Part shown: positions 27,278 to 35,643 of the stretch, one piece after another
How positions within the stretch are numbered: the stretch's first letter is position 1
Layout: each line of letters begins with the position of its first letter
Assembly: GCA_029007435.1 (NCBI GenBank)
Contig: JAQXHU010000093.1
Coordinates: 1-63,636 of the forward strand
Reading direction: 5' to 3'
DNA: 63,636 bases
Source: Bacteroidales bacterium
GTDB taxonomy: Bacteria > Bacteroidota > Bacteroidia > Bacteroidales > UBA932
Program-made: the position numbers and the translations under genes
Notes under the pieces: generated by a model
Database searches by the model: none
What the model was told of the DNA's origin: nothing
What the model saw: only the letters and a program-made list of their open reading frames with translations

Positions 27278-28606
27278 CTACTCTGCAAATATAAGCATTT
27301 TGAGGCGTTTGCGGAATCTGAAGAAGAAAAAGACACCGGCTGTTGTCAGCCCGACCGGAAATCCTGTCCATATTCCAATTATGCCGAGGGAAGTCTTGAA
27401 GCCCAATGCCCAGGCAACCGGCATCGCTATCAGGAAATAACTTACGAATGCAGCTGACATAATCGGCTTTACGTCCTGGATTCCCCTGAGGGCATTGGCG
27501 AAGCACAGTTGAAGTCCGTCACCGAACTGGTAGGAGAACAACACGAAAATCAGGGACAGGGCAATTGCGGAGACTTCTGCGGAGTCGGTGAACATTCCCA
27601 CAGCCTGGTGGCGGAATATGTAGACGACTGCTGAAAAGATGACGGAGATCCCGAGAATCAGCAAGTAACCCTTTCTTGCATATTCCCTTACGCCCTTTAT
27701 GTCTTTTTTCCCGTATGCGGTGCTGACAAGAATTGACACTGCAAATGCAAGTCCTTGCATCATCATAAAGAACAGTTGGGAAATGGTCAGGGCGACCTGA
27801 TGCGCGGCCAGTGCCGTGGCTCCGATCCATCCCACCATCACGGCGCTGAATGTGAATGTGGATGTCTCCATACCCATCTGCAGGGCAAGTGGATAGCCAA
27901 GATTGAAAAGGTTGCGCATTTCTTTCCCGGAGGACTTTGCCGATTTGAATGCGGACGCATAGGCTTCGAGACGTCTGCTTTTGAAGATGTAGTATGCGAA
28001 TCCTGCCAGCATTATTATCCTTGCTGCGAGTGTGCTGATTCCGGCTCCTGTCAGGCCGAGTTCGGGGAAACCGAGTTTGCCGTATATCAGGACCCAGTTG
28101 CCGAAAATGTTGATGAGATTGCCTCCCATAAGGAACATCATTGACACGGACGGAGCGCAGATGCCGTCGGTGAACTGCTTCAAGGTGTTGAATCCCAGTA
28201 CAAAAAGAGTGGACACTCCGACCAGCAGATAGTATGGCCTGATGTAAGGCAGAAGCTCGGGTTTCTGTCCGAAACAGTCCAGGAACGGATAAATACCGAG
28301 TATTATCACAGTCCCGATGGCTCCGAGTGATGTGTTCAGAGAAATGCCGTTGCGCAATGTGTTTCCGATTCCAGAGATGTTCTTCTTTCCGTAATCAGAG
28401 CCTATGACAGGTGTCATTCCTGTGGCGAACCCGAGCTCGATGAGGATGAACAGGTTCATCATATTGTTTACAAAGGAAGATGCGGCAAGTTCGTTCACAC
28501 TGTGCCATCCGATCATAATGTTGTCGGCAAAAGCGAGTATTATCACACAGGCCTGCCCGAGCATTATCGGGATGCCGATTTTCAGTATTTCCCTGTATTT
28601 GTTCAT
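27278..28606 (-). CDS. MATE-family efflux transporter
   Basis: 442 residues with twelve hydrophobic segments and the MATE blocks (IGIPIMLGQ at the start, GATALAAHQVALTISQLFFM in the second half). Sodium- or proton-coupled export of cationic compounds; substrate unknown. Start at 28606 (MNKYREILKIG): the predicted transcription start lies about 35 bases upstream, which excludes the longer frame. The two-component pair follows on the same strand. Confidence 0.9.
   Translation of the reverse strand: MNKYREILKIGIPIMLGQACVIILAFADNIMIGWHSVNELAASSFVNNMMNLFILIELGFATGMTPVIGSDYGKKNISGIGNTLRNGISLNTSLGAIGTVIILGIYPFLDCFGQKPELLPYIRPYYLLVGVSTLFVLGFNTLKQFTDGICAPSVSMMFLMGGNLINIFGNWVLIYGKLGFPELGLTGAGISTLAARIIMLAGFAYYIFKSRRLEAYASAFKSAKSSGKEMRNLFNLGYPLALQMGMETSTFTFSAVMVGWIGATALAAHQVALTISQLFFMMMQGLAFAVSILVSTAYGKKDIKGVREYARKGYLLILGISVIFSAVVYIFRHQAVGMFTDSAEVSAIALSLIFVLFSYQFGDGLQLCFANALRGIQDVKPIMSAAFVSYFLIAMPVAWALGFKTSLGIIGIWTGFPVGLTTAGVFFFFRFRKRLKMLIFAE
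27286..27293 (-). promoter_or_regulatory. -7 box for the regulator-kinase pair
   Basis: TATATTTG on the minus strand, inside the last codons of the MATE gene, 28 bases before the regulator ATG. No good -33 box. Confidence 0.5.
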
Positions 28607-28648
28607 ATAACAACCGGCCGGATTGAGAAACTGTTCTGAGCCGTCCCG

Positions 28649-28681
28649 CAAAGGTAGTCAATCCGGCCGGAATTACGCAAA
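28649..28681 (-). promoter_or_regulatory. MATE transporter promoter
   Basis: TACCTTTG (28656-28649) with TTTG 21 bp upstream on the minus strand, a complete Bacteroidota promoter. Confidence 0.65.
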
Positions 28682-28687
28682 CTTTCT

Positions 28688-29134
28688 CTATTTGAGAAGA
28701 GGAACAGCTATGTTCATTCTGTATGAGAACCATTCACTGCACTGCTCGTAATTGTACGGAATATATTCGAGCAGGCGGGCGAAAACGGTCTTCTCGCTCT
28801 TGCATACGTATATTTCGAGCATCAGTCCGTTGCCGGTTCCGGTTTCTTTCCAGCAGAATCTGGACGGATCACCTTTCAACGCATTGAGAATCTCTACCTT
28901 TTTGCTGGCTGGATAGTACTTGATCATTTTCCGGTATCTGAGGCCGGAGAGGCTCTCTTTGTACTCGGATTTCATTGTCAGCATAAGAATGATGCCAATT
29001 ACAGCCACCATTGTCCCGAGAATGTTAACCGACAGTGATGAAGGCAGAAATATGAGGGCGATGCCGCCGAATGTGAGAAGTGAAGATATGATGATATCGC
29101 CCGTCGAGCGGACGCGTCTGAATTCCATTGTCAT
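28688..29134 (-). CDS. Hypothetical membrane protein, two helices
   Basis: 148 residues. Two adjacent hydrophobic segments (residues 14-34 and 36-53), then a soluble C-terminal part of about 95 residues with two Cys and many aromatic residues. Not recognised. Starts at 29134 (MTMEFRR) or two codons later. Codon use resembles its neighbours, and the hydrophobic pattern supports a real gene. Confidence 0.65.
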   Translation of the reverse strand: MTMEFRRVRSTGDIIISSLLTFGGIALIFLPSSLSVNILGTMVAVIGIILMLTMKSEYKESLSGLRYRKMIKYYPASKKVEILNALKGDPSRFCWKETGTGNGLMLEIYVCKSEKTVFARLLEYIPYNYEQCSEWFSYRMNIAVPLLK

Positions 29135-29257
29135 AATATTGTCGTTTTAAATTAATCGCGAATTGTTGTCCGCGGTTTGAAATGCTTGAATATAGAGTGC
29201 GCACATTCTTTCCGGTATTTCCGGAAAATGTGCAAATCGCTGTGGACAATGGAGATA

Positions 29258-29680
29258 CTAACAGCGAATCTTCCTCAGGCTTATGAAGTGATGTGAGAAA
29301 GAAGTGTGTCCGGACGGCATAAGACCGGCTTCGGATGAGAAATGCAGCGCGGCCAGAGGACTGACTATGCGTCCTGCTTTGAGAAATGCCGTCTGATGTC
29401 CGGAAAGCCTTGGTGATGAGGTGGTCTGGCATCTGCCTGAAAATGCCTGCGGGATTTCAGGAATGGTGATGCCCTGGGGAACGGTGAAAGTGCCGTAGTC
29501 GATAGTGTTGGATCTGTCAGGACCGCTGTGATGCCAATAGTCTGACCCGTTGTTTTCTGACCCGATGCTCGTCACAGTCATTCCGGATTCAGGGGAACCT
29601 GGGAATGACAGACAGCCCGTGGTGATGTGGACCACGGCGGCCACTGCTGAAATCAGAAATATGTACAGACTTTTTCTCAT
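29258..29680 (-). CDS. Putative small lipoprotein
   Basis: 140 residues. N-terminal MRKSLYIFLISAVAAVVHI followed by TTGC, a plausible lipobox with Cys23. The rest (low complexity, Ser/Gly/His-rich) matches no family I know. A perfect -7 box sits six bases before the ATG, so the mRNA may be leaderless. The signal peptide and promoter favour a real gene; the unusual C-terminal composition leaves doubt. Confidence 0.5.
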   Translation of the reverse strand: MRKSLYIFLISAVAAVVHITTGCLSFPGSPESGMTVTSIGSENNGSDYWHHSGPDRSNTIDYGTFTVPQGITIPEIPQAFSGRCQTTSSPRLSGHQTAFLKAGRIVSPLAALHFSSEAGLMPSGHTSFSHHFISLRKIRC

Positions 29681-29685
29681 ATAGG

Positions 29686-29693
29686 CAAATGTA
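29686..29693 (-). promoter_or_regulatory. -7 box immediately before the small lipoprotein gene
   Basis: TACATTTG on the minus strand, only five bases separating it from the ATG at 29680. No matching -33 box. Confidence 0.45.
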
Positions 29694-29700
29694 ATGATTT

Positions 29701-29733
29701 TTTGAGAAAATTATGCTTTTTAATGTAAATTTG
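29701..29733 (+). promoter_or_regulatory. Promoter of the CobW-type GTPase gene
   Basis: TTTG at 29701-29704 and TAAATTTG at 29726-29733, 21 bp apart. Leader of about 40 bases. No obvious Zur-like palindrome. Confidence 0.65.
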
Positions 29734-29778
29734 CAGCGCAAATATATTTTTGGACAACGGATTTTAATTCTAAACAAT

Positions 29779-31029
29779 ATGTACAGTAAAGATATGCCGG
29801 TCCTGCTTTTGACAGGTTATCTCGGGAGTGGCAAGACCACTCTTCTCAATCATATTCTCACCAATAGGCAGGGAATCAGATTTGCAGTGATTGTCAATGA
29901 TATAGGCGAAGTCAACATAGATGCCTCCCTGATTCAGAAAGGCGGTGTCGTAGGACAGGGTGACGAGAGTCTTGTGGCGCTTCAGAACGGATGTATCTGC
30001 TGCACTTTGAGGACAGATCTCATCCAGCAACTTGAGGATCTGATGAAGACCGGGAAGTTTGATTACATAGTAATTGAGGCCAGCGGCATCTGCGAGCCGG
30101 AGCCGATTGCCCAGACTATATGCAGCATTCCTTCTCTCGGGCCTGAATATGTGGTGGACGGAGTGCCGAGACTGGACTGCATTGTGACAGTGGTCGATGC
30201 CGCAAGAATGTCGGATGAGTTTTCCTGCGGGGACAGCCTGAAGAAAGAAGAGGTAGGGGAAGAGGATATCGAAAATCTTGTGATCCAGCAGATTGAATTC
30301 TGCAATATCATTCTCCTCAACAAAGTTTCAGATGTGTCACCATCTGATCTTGAAAGAATCCGCAGGATTGTCAAGGAACTCAATCCGGGAGCGGATGTTA
30401 TGGAAACGGACTATGCTGATGTGAAACTTGACAGCATTCTTGACACTTACAAATTCAGCTACCGGGCCACTGAGGGTTCTGCCGGATGGGTGAGAGGTCT
30501 TGAGGGCGATGCCGAAGGCGGTCATAATGAAGGAGATGAGCACGGAGATGAGCACCACCACGACGGGGAGCATCACCATCACGAAGAAGATGATGACCAT
30601 CATCACGATGGGGAACATCACCACCATCACCATCATCACGATGAAGGGGAGGCCGAGGAATACGGCATCAGCACATTCGTATATTACAGAAGACCTGCAA
30701 TGGACATCAACAAGTTCGACTGGTTTGTCGCCAAGCGTCTGCCAAAGAGTGTAATACGTGCAAAAGGCCTGTGCTATTTCTCCGATAATACCGATATGTC
30801 ATTCCTTTTCGAGCAGGCCGGCAAACAAATCCAGCTCCGTCAGGCCGGACTGTGGTATGCGACGGCACCGGAAGATGAACTGGTAAAGGCAATGCGGCAG
30901 GACCCTTCAATTATGAAAGACTGGGATCCTCATTATGGAGACAGAATGCAGAAGATAGTGTTCATCGGGCAGAATATGGACAAGGAGCAGATTACACGGG
31001 ATCTTGACTCCTGCCTGGTGGAAGAGTAA
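29779..31029 (+). CDS. CobW/COG0523-family GTPase with His-rich segment
   Basis: 416 residues. G3E P-loop GTPase: GYLGSGKTT at residues 13-21 and the metal-binding CICC (72-75) of COG0523 proteins. Between the GTPase domain and the CobW C-terminal domain lies an acidic His-rich segment (residues 249-292) with about 20 His. Such proteins load or store metal, most often zinc. Start at 29779 (MYSKDMPVLL); the longer frame would begin inside the promoter. Ends directly against the convergent DUF4250 gene with no spacer. Confidence 0.9.
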   Translation: MYSKDMPVLLLTGYLGSGKTTLLNHILTNRQGIRFAVIVNDIGEVNIDASLIQKGGVVGQGDESLVALQNGCICCTLRTDLIQQLEDLMKTGKFDYIVIEASGICEPEPIAQTICSIPSLGPEYVVDGVPRLDCIVTVVDAARMSDEFSCGDSLKKEEVGEEDIENLVIQQIEFCNIILLNKVSDVSPSDLERIRRIVKELNPGADVMETDYADVKLDSILDTYKFSYRATEGSAGWVRGLEGDAEGGHNEGDEHGDEHHHDGEHHHHEEDDDHHHDGEHHHHHHHHDEGEAEEYGISTFVYYRRPAMDINKFDWFVAKRLPKSVIRAKGLCYFSDNTDMSFLFEQAGKQIQLRQAGLWYATAPEDELVKAMRQDPSIMKDWDPHYGDRMQKIVFIGQNMDKEQITRDLDSCLVEE

Positions 31030-31215
31030 TCACCAGAATCTGTTCTGCGCCTCATTGTATTCGAAGCCTGCCCGGGCAAGAGCGCTCTCAAGCTCGGAGC
31101 GGGCTATTCCTTTGTCTTCGCACAGTTCGTTCAAAGAACTGTAACTGTCTCTGAGCATTGTGTTTACATAGCTCAGTAGAATCATCGGGTCCGTAGGTAA
31201 ATTGCCAATATTCAT
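31030..31215 (-). CDS. DUF4250 domain protein
   Basis: 61 residues: NIGNLPTDPMILLSYVN, then a helix-turn-helix-like KGIARSELESALARAGFEY. Matches DUF4250, a short family of unknown function common in gut anaerobes. Its ATG overlaps the GNAT stop by four bases, so it is translated with that gene. Confidence 0.85.
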   Translation of the reverse strand: MNIGNLPTDPMILLSYVNTMLRDSYSSLNELCEDKGIARSELESALARAGFEYNEAQNRFW

Positions 31216-31742
31216 TTTGTCGAGTTGTTATATTGGGATTTCTGGGCAGGCCTCTGGAAGGCTATTCTTGGAGAACCGTCTTTCAGGTGGATTGTTCCGC
31301 ATCTGGAAAATCCTTCTTTTTCGAGAAGCCCGAGCATAGGGATGTTGTCCCTGTGGGTGTCTGCCCGGAGATTTCCGATGATTCCGGAGCAGTAGTCAAA
31401 GCAGGCGTGCCCGATTCCCCGGACAGTTCCGTCCGAGGCGATTCTGTGGATTGTTCCATATGGCTCATCGTTCAGCCACGTTCCGTCTTCAATGACATTG
31501 TAAGTCGGATCATCCCCGAGGATGAGACAGAACGTGCCTGCGATTCTGCCGGTCCCGTCCTTGACAACGTAACAGTGCCTGTCGTGTATTTCGTTAAGCA
31601 TCAGTTCTTTCTCCGGGTATGTGCCGTTCCATTGTCCGGGATTCCCGGTTGAATGCATAAATCTCTTCGCTATTGAGAAGATATCCATTATCCGGTCTAT
31701 GTCCCCGGCCGATGCCTGTTCAATGTGAAGTCCGCCGTTCAT
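31212..31742 (-). CDS. GNAT-family N-acetyltransferase
   Basis: 176 residues. Acetyl-CoA-binding core with the RxxGIG-type stretch TVRGIGHACFDYC, followed by NIPMLGLLEKEGFSRCG. Substrate unknown. Starts at 31742 (MNGGLHIEQAS), overlapping the preceding stop by four bases. Middle gene of a three-gene coupled operon. Confidence 0.85.
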   Translation of the reverse strand: MNGGLHIEQASAGDIDRIMDIFSIAKRFMHSTGNPGQWNGTYPEKELMLNEIHDRHCYVVKDGTGRIAGTFCLILGDDPTYNVIEDGTWLNDEPYGTIHRIASDGTVRGIGHACFDYCSGIIGNLRADTHRDNIPMLGLLEKEGFSRCGTIHLKDGSPRIAFQRPAQKSQYNNSTK

Positions 31743-32242
31743 TTCCCCGAAAGTTTGAGCGCGGCTATGTAAGCCGCTGAACCGACAATCTTCGGACAAG
31801 GACGTTTTTTGTAATAGCTTTCAGTCCTTTCTGAAGGAACCGGGCTTTCCTGAGAGGATGGCTTCCGCGCCAGCCCGAGCAGTTCACGGCAGATGATGCT
31901 TCCTCCGTTGGCCTCCTTGAACTGACCGGCGAAATCCTGGACGAGGGTGTAGTTCCCGGTCCGCTCCTCCATATTCTTGGGGTTCATTGCCGGGGAGATG
32001 AATCCGGATATAGCCACAAGTCCGCTGAACGCTCCGCAGACCTCCCGCATCCTGCCCATTCCACCACCGAAGCCGGAGCCTGCGGCGATGAGCATATCCC
32101 TTGTAGCCAAGCAGTTGTCTTCAAGTATGTCTGCAAATGCAAGCAAAATGGACTGACAGCAGTTGTAGCCCTGATTAAAATAGCTTTCAGCCCTGTCTCG
32201 CCTCTCTTCCGGTGAAAAATCAGCAGGTAATTTCAAGTTCAT
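31739..32242 (-). CDS. C_GCAxxG_C_C family redox-type protein
   Basis: 167 residues. Conserved cysteines at C28/C29 (GYNCCQS), C69 (REVCGAFSG), C118 (IICRELLG) and C149 (KRPCPKIV), with a Gly-rich GFGGGMGRM stretch: the pattern of the putative redox-active C_GCAxxG_C_C family. Most relatives have NCAQ or NCSQ, so the second Cys here is an addition. Function unknown. Start at 32242 (MNLKLPADFS). First gene of the operon, with a good promoter in front. Confidence 0.85.
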   Translation of the reverse strand: MNLKLPADFSPEERRDRAESYFNQGYNCCQSILLAFADILEDNCLATRDMLIAAGSGFGGGMGRMREVCGAFSGLVAISGFISPAMNPKNMEERTGNYTLVQDFAGQFKEANGGSIICRELLGLARKPSSQESPVPSERTESYYKKRPCPKIVGSAAYIAALKLSGK

Positions 32243-32277
32243 CTTAAAACCAAAATATGAATGAATGTTATTATGGG

Positions 32278-32309
32278 CAAAAATAGTCAAAACCTGTGTT
32301 CTTTACAAA
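32278..32309 (-). promoter_or_regulatory. Promoter of the C_GCAxxG, GNAT, DUF4250 operon
   Basis: TATTTTTG (32285-32278) with TTTG 20 bp upstream on the minus strand. Confidence 0.6.
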
Positions 32310-32359
32310 TTGCCTGCTGACTCATTCCTCCAGAGATTGCCGGACGCCAACCTTCGACG

Positions 32360-33445
32360 TCACTTGATAATGAAGTCCGAGATGTTCTTTATTCCTGGAA
32401 TTCCATAATACGCATCCACGATATCTCCTTTGATATACACTTTCCGTTTCAGGTTCGACGGATTGTCAACAAGATTCAAGGCATCCCGGACATCACCTTT
32501 CGGCAGCTGCACGGACATACAGGATTCCTTTGAGGAAACACTTGTCCTTGATGCTATCGCTATGTTTGTGCCGGACTTGAACGGGGGCTCGAATGAAATT
32601 CCGGACGATGTCAGGTCTCCGCCTACGATGTAGCCATATATCCAAACACTTTCGGCCCCGATGTTTTCTTTTGCCTGCGCCACGCTCATTGCATCGTCCG
32701 TTTCAGTTCCGCTGTTCTGCCCTCCGCCGATCGTGTAGTCTTCTTCTGTCCATATCCTTGCGGTGTCAATCTGGATGTGCACCCCTCCAGTGGGAGAAGT
32801 GGATGAAGGTGCTGATACTTTTACCGTAAGAATCTCCCGGGCTCTCAATACCCTCGTGAACAATGTCCTGTCATTACCGCCCTCGCTCAGTACAAGGCTG
32901 ACGTTTCCCGGATTGAAGTAGGCAGTCCTCTTCTCGGAATAACTGTACATCAGGCTTCCGTTCTCGGCTTTGAGAACCAGAACGCCGTCGGGATGGCTTG
33001 TCAGGAAATCGCTGCCTGTCCGCAGCCTCACCCCGCTGTTGATCTGCCCGCAGGTCAGCCATACATCTGTGGCTTTGCCTCCTGATACTGATACACATTG
33101 TTCGTCACCGAACAGAGGAGAGGAGAATGCAGGCCTGCTGAAATTCCCGGAGCGGACACTGATATAGTATGTGCCCGCTTTTGCCGGAATGCTTTCCGGG
33201 GAGTCCCCGAAAGTGCCGCTGTATATGCTCTCACCATCGGGGCCTGTGATTTCCAGCAGAAATTCACTGGTGTCAGGTATCTCTTCGGACAAGGCTTTGG
33301 TCTCGCTGTACGATGCCTCTGAGAAATGAAGTCTCAATTCGCCCGTCCTGTCATCCCGGACCTCATATGTCGAGCAGGACTTGGTCGCTGCTGTTGTGAT
33401 GAAGGCGGTCAGTGCCGCCGCTGTCAATTTTGAAATAAGTCGCAT
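32360..33445 (-). CDS. Lipoprotein with DUF4493-like and DUF6359-like regions
   Basis: 361 residues. Signal peptide with a Cys at residue 24 (TKSCST), so an exported lipoprotein. The first 230 residues (GELRLHFSEAS, AGTYYISVRSG, PGNVSLVLSEGG) resemble DUF4493; the C-terminal 120 (AKENIGAESVWIYGYIVGG, NPSNLKRKVYIKGDIVDAY) resemble DUF6359. Both families occur on cell-surface lipoproteins of Bacteroidales; the role is unknown. Upstream DNA is AT-rich with no clear -7 box. Confidence 0.75.
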   Translation of the reverse strand: MRLISKLTAAALTAFITTAATKSCSTYEVRDDRTGELRLHFSEASYSETKALSEEIPDTSEFLLEITGPDGESIYSGTFGDSPESIPAKAGTYYISVRSGNFSRPAFSSPLFGDEQCVSVSGGKATDVWLTCGQINSGVRLRTGSDFLTSHPDGVLVLKAENGSLMYSYSEKRTAYFNPGNVSLVLSEGGNDRTLFTRVLRAREILTVKVSAPSSTSPTGGVHIQIDTARIWTEEDYTIGGGQNSGTETDDAMSVAQAKENIGAESVWIYGYIVGGDLTSSGISFEPPFKSGTNIAIASRTSVSSKESCMSVQLPKGDVRDALNLVDNPSNLKRKVYIKGDIVDAYYGIPGIKNISDFIIK

Positions 33446-33540
33446 ATCCGCTTGTTTTTTCTGCGAATATCGGCTCTGGAAAAATTAATCTGTTTAAAAA
33501 ACATAAAATAAACTGCAACCCGGCGATTTTTTTATACTTT

Positions 33541-34503
33541 TTAAAATTTTTCTTCTTTGTTAATTTTTTCCTCTTTGTCAAATGCCTTCACGATTTTGGT
33601 TACAAGCGGGTGACGGACAATGTCGTCGCTTGTGAAACAGATTGTGCTGACTCCCTTGATGTCTTTCAGCAGGCTGATTCCTTTGAGAAAACCCGAGTCC
33701 TCTTTCCGGGGCAGGTCAACCTGGCTGGCATCGCCGGTGACTATGAACTTGGCATTGGGGCCCATTCTCGTCAGAAACATTTTCAACTGTCCGAGATTGG
33801 TGTTCTGCGCTTCGTCAAGTATCACGCACGCCCTGTCAAGTGTCCTGCCTCTCATATATGCCAAAGGGGCTATCTGGATTGTGCCGTCCGAGATGAATTC
33901 CTGCAGCTTTTTAGATGGAATCATATCGCCCAATGCGTCATAGAGTGGCTGGAGATAGGGATCAAGTTTGTCTTTCATATCTCCAGGCAGGAATCCTAAC
34001 CTTTCGCCTGCCTCCACTGCCGGCCGGGTAAGAATAATCCTTTTTATTTCACGGTTTTTTAATGCTCTGACAGCCAATGCTATAGCGATGTATGTCTTGC
34101 CAGTTCCAGCAGGTCCGGCAGCAAATACAAGGTCACTGTTGAAGTAGGCCTTGACCAGTTCCTGCTGTGTCTTGTTCCTTGCTCTTACAGGTTTTCCGTC
34201 AGTTCCGTGCACAATCACCGCGTCGCCGTTGAGCCTGAAACTGTCAGGAGAGGTCTCTCCGTCAAATATGTCCTCTACGTCGAATTTTGTGAGATTCATT
34301 TTGTGCCTGCGCCTTTCAATCAGTTCCTCGAGTTTCCCTGAGAACTGCTCTATCTGGCCGCTGTCCCCGTCAAGGCGTATCTGGTTGCCCCTTGCCACAA
34401 CCTTCAGTCCGGGAAAATAGCTGCAGAATTCTTCGATTATCTTATTGCCCGCACCAAAAATCTCTATGGGGTCCATAGCTTCCAATGTGATGATTTTCTT
34501 CAT
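33541..34503 (-). CDS. PhoH-family protein (PhoH-like ATPase)
   Basis: 320 residues. An N-terminal KH-like part (NKIIEEFCSYFPGLKVVARG), then an AAA-type ATPase with Walker A GPAGTGKT and Walker B CVILDEAQN. PhoH-like ATPases are linked to RNA metabolism and often sit near ybeY. The C-terminus is Lys/Glu-rich. 12 bases downstream of the CapA-like gene, same strand. Confidence 0.92.
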   Translation of the reverse strand: MKKIITLEAMDPIEIFGAGNKIIEEFCSYFPGLKVVARGNQIRLDGDSGQIEQFSGKLEELIERRRHKMNLTKFDVEDIFDGETSPDSFRLNGDAVIVHGTDGKPVRARNKTQQELVKAYFNSDLVFAAGPAGTGKTYIAIALAVRALKNREIKRIILTRPAVEAGERLGFLPGDMKDKLDPYLQPLYDALGDMIPSKKLQEFISDGTIQIAPLAYMRGRTLDRACVILDEAQNTNLGQLKMFLTRMGPNAKFIVTGDASQVDLPRKEDSGFLKGISLLKDIKGVSTICFTSDDIVRHPLVTKIVKAFDKEEKINKEEKF

Positions 34504-34515
34504 CTTTCGCGAAAA

Positions 34516-35643
34516 TTAATTGTCAAGCACTCCGGTTACTGACCTGACGTGCGTATATGTGTTTATCATCTTGTCGTAATCGTGTCCGTTCTTCCAGATG
34601 CTTCGTTTCCCGATATAATCTTTTACTGCCACGGTAGTGTAATTCTCCCTCAGCCGTCCTGGAAGGGAGCACCACAGGTAAGTTACATCCGGCTGTTCCA
34701 TATGGGTGTCTCCTTTCTCGTCCCTTATGAATACCAGTTTTACCGCAAGTTCAAGCTGCGTGTTTGCCGCGCTCATATTGGAAACCGCATTGCCGACAGA
34801 ATAGAATACAGGCCGGCCTTCAATCCAGGATGAATCCTGGACCACGTGGGGATGGCCTCCTATCACAGCATCGACTCCCTGTCCGACAAGCCATCTGGCG
34901 AGATCTTCCTGTTGCCGGCTGTGCTTCAGCTCGTATTCATTGCCCCAGTGCGGCAACGCTATTATGAAATCGGCTTTTGCCTCTTTCGCCCTTTCAATAG
35001 CCTGACCGATATCTTTTCTGTCAATCCGGTTGACCTTCGGCCAGTCATATCCGGAGCCTCCGGCATTAGTTCCGTATGTGAAATTCACTAAAGCGAGACT
35101 GATTCCTTTTCTGTGAATGAACAGAGGGTATCTTGCGAGTCTGTCCTCCGGGCCGGATGCCGAGCCTGTGTGCCGGATGGCCCCGCCGCGTTCCATATTG
35201 CCATATATACCCAAAGTCCTCTCTATGCCTTTCCTGCCCTTGTCGAGAATATGGTTGTTGGCTGTAAGAAAGACATTTATGCCTTGTCCTGCAATATAAT
35301 CAGCATATCCGTCCGGAGCGGAAAATGCCGGATATCCGCTGTAGGGTTCTCCTCCAAGAGTGAACTCCATATTGCCTGCCGCAATGTCCGCTTCTTTGAG
35401 ACGTGAGGAAATTCCTTCGAGAAAAGGACCGTACGGATACTGCATCTGCCTGCTGTGCAGCATTATGTCGCCAATCACAACCATAGTAACTGTGTCAGCC
35501 TTGCAGTAAAGCGGCCTGGCTGGAGTGAGACTCTCTTTCCAGACATCCCCGTAAGGACTCTGGGCGCACATCCCCTCTGGCATAAGAATCAGAAAAACAG
35601 CTGCTGCCAGAGCAGGCTTTATGATCGGGGAAAGTTTCATCAA
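34516..35643 (-). CDS. CapA-family (PGA_cap) metallophosphatase-like protein
   Basis: 375 residues. Signal peptide (to about residue 27, GMCAQ), then the calcineurin-like CapA fold: VVIGDIMLHSR, AGNMEFTLGG, TANNHILDKG, HWGNEY and GGHPHVVQ. Family members act in capsule or poly-gamma-glutamate export, or as periplasmic hydrolases; no capsule genes are nearby, so the role is open. ATG overlaps the DUF389 stop by four bases. Confidence 0.85.
   Translation of the reverse strand: MMKLSPIIKPALAAAVFLILMPEGMCAQSPYGDVWKESLTPARPLYCKADTVTMVVIGDIMLHSRQMQYPYGPFLEGISSRLKEADIAAGNMEFTLGGEPYSGYPAFSAPDGYADYIAGQGINVFLTANNHILDKGRKGIERTLGIYGNMERGGAIRHTGSASGPEDRLARYPLFIHRKGISLALVNFTYGTNAGGSGYDWPKVNRIDRKDIGQAIERAKEAKADFIIALPHWGNEYELKHSRQQEDLARWLVGQGVDAVIGGHPHVVQDSSWIEGRPVFYSVGNAVSNMSAANTQLELAVKLVFIRDEKGDTHMEQPDVTYLWCSLPGRLRENYTTVAVKDYIGKRSIWKNGHDYDKMINTYTHVRSVTGVLDN

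Noticed and set aside
27258..27506. N-terminal extension of the NtrC-type regulator
   Set aside because: It would lie antiframe inside the MATE gene. The receiver domain begins at 27257 and the promoter lies within the extension.
30525..30645. CAT/CAC-rich DNA as a repeat array or CRISPR-like element
   Set aside because: It is in frame and codes for the His-rich segment of the GTPase; no regular unit or spacers.
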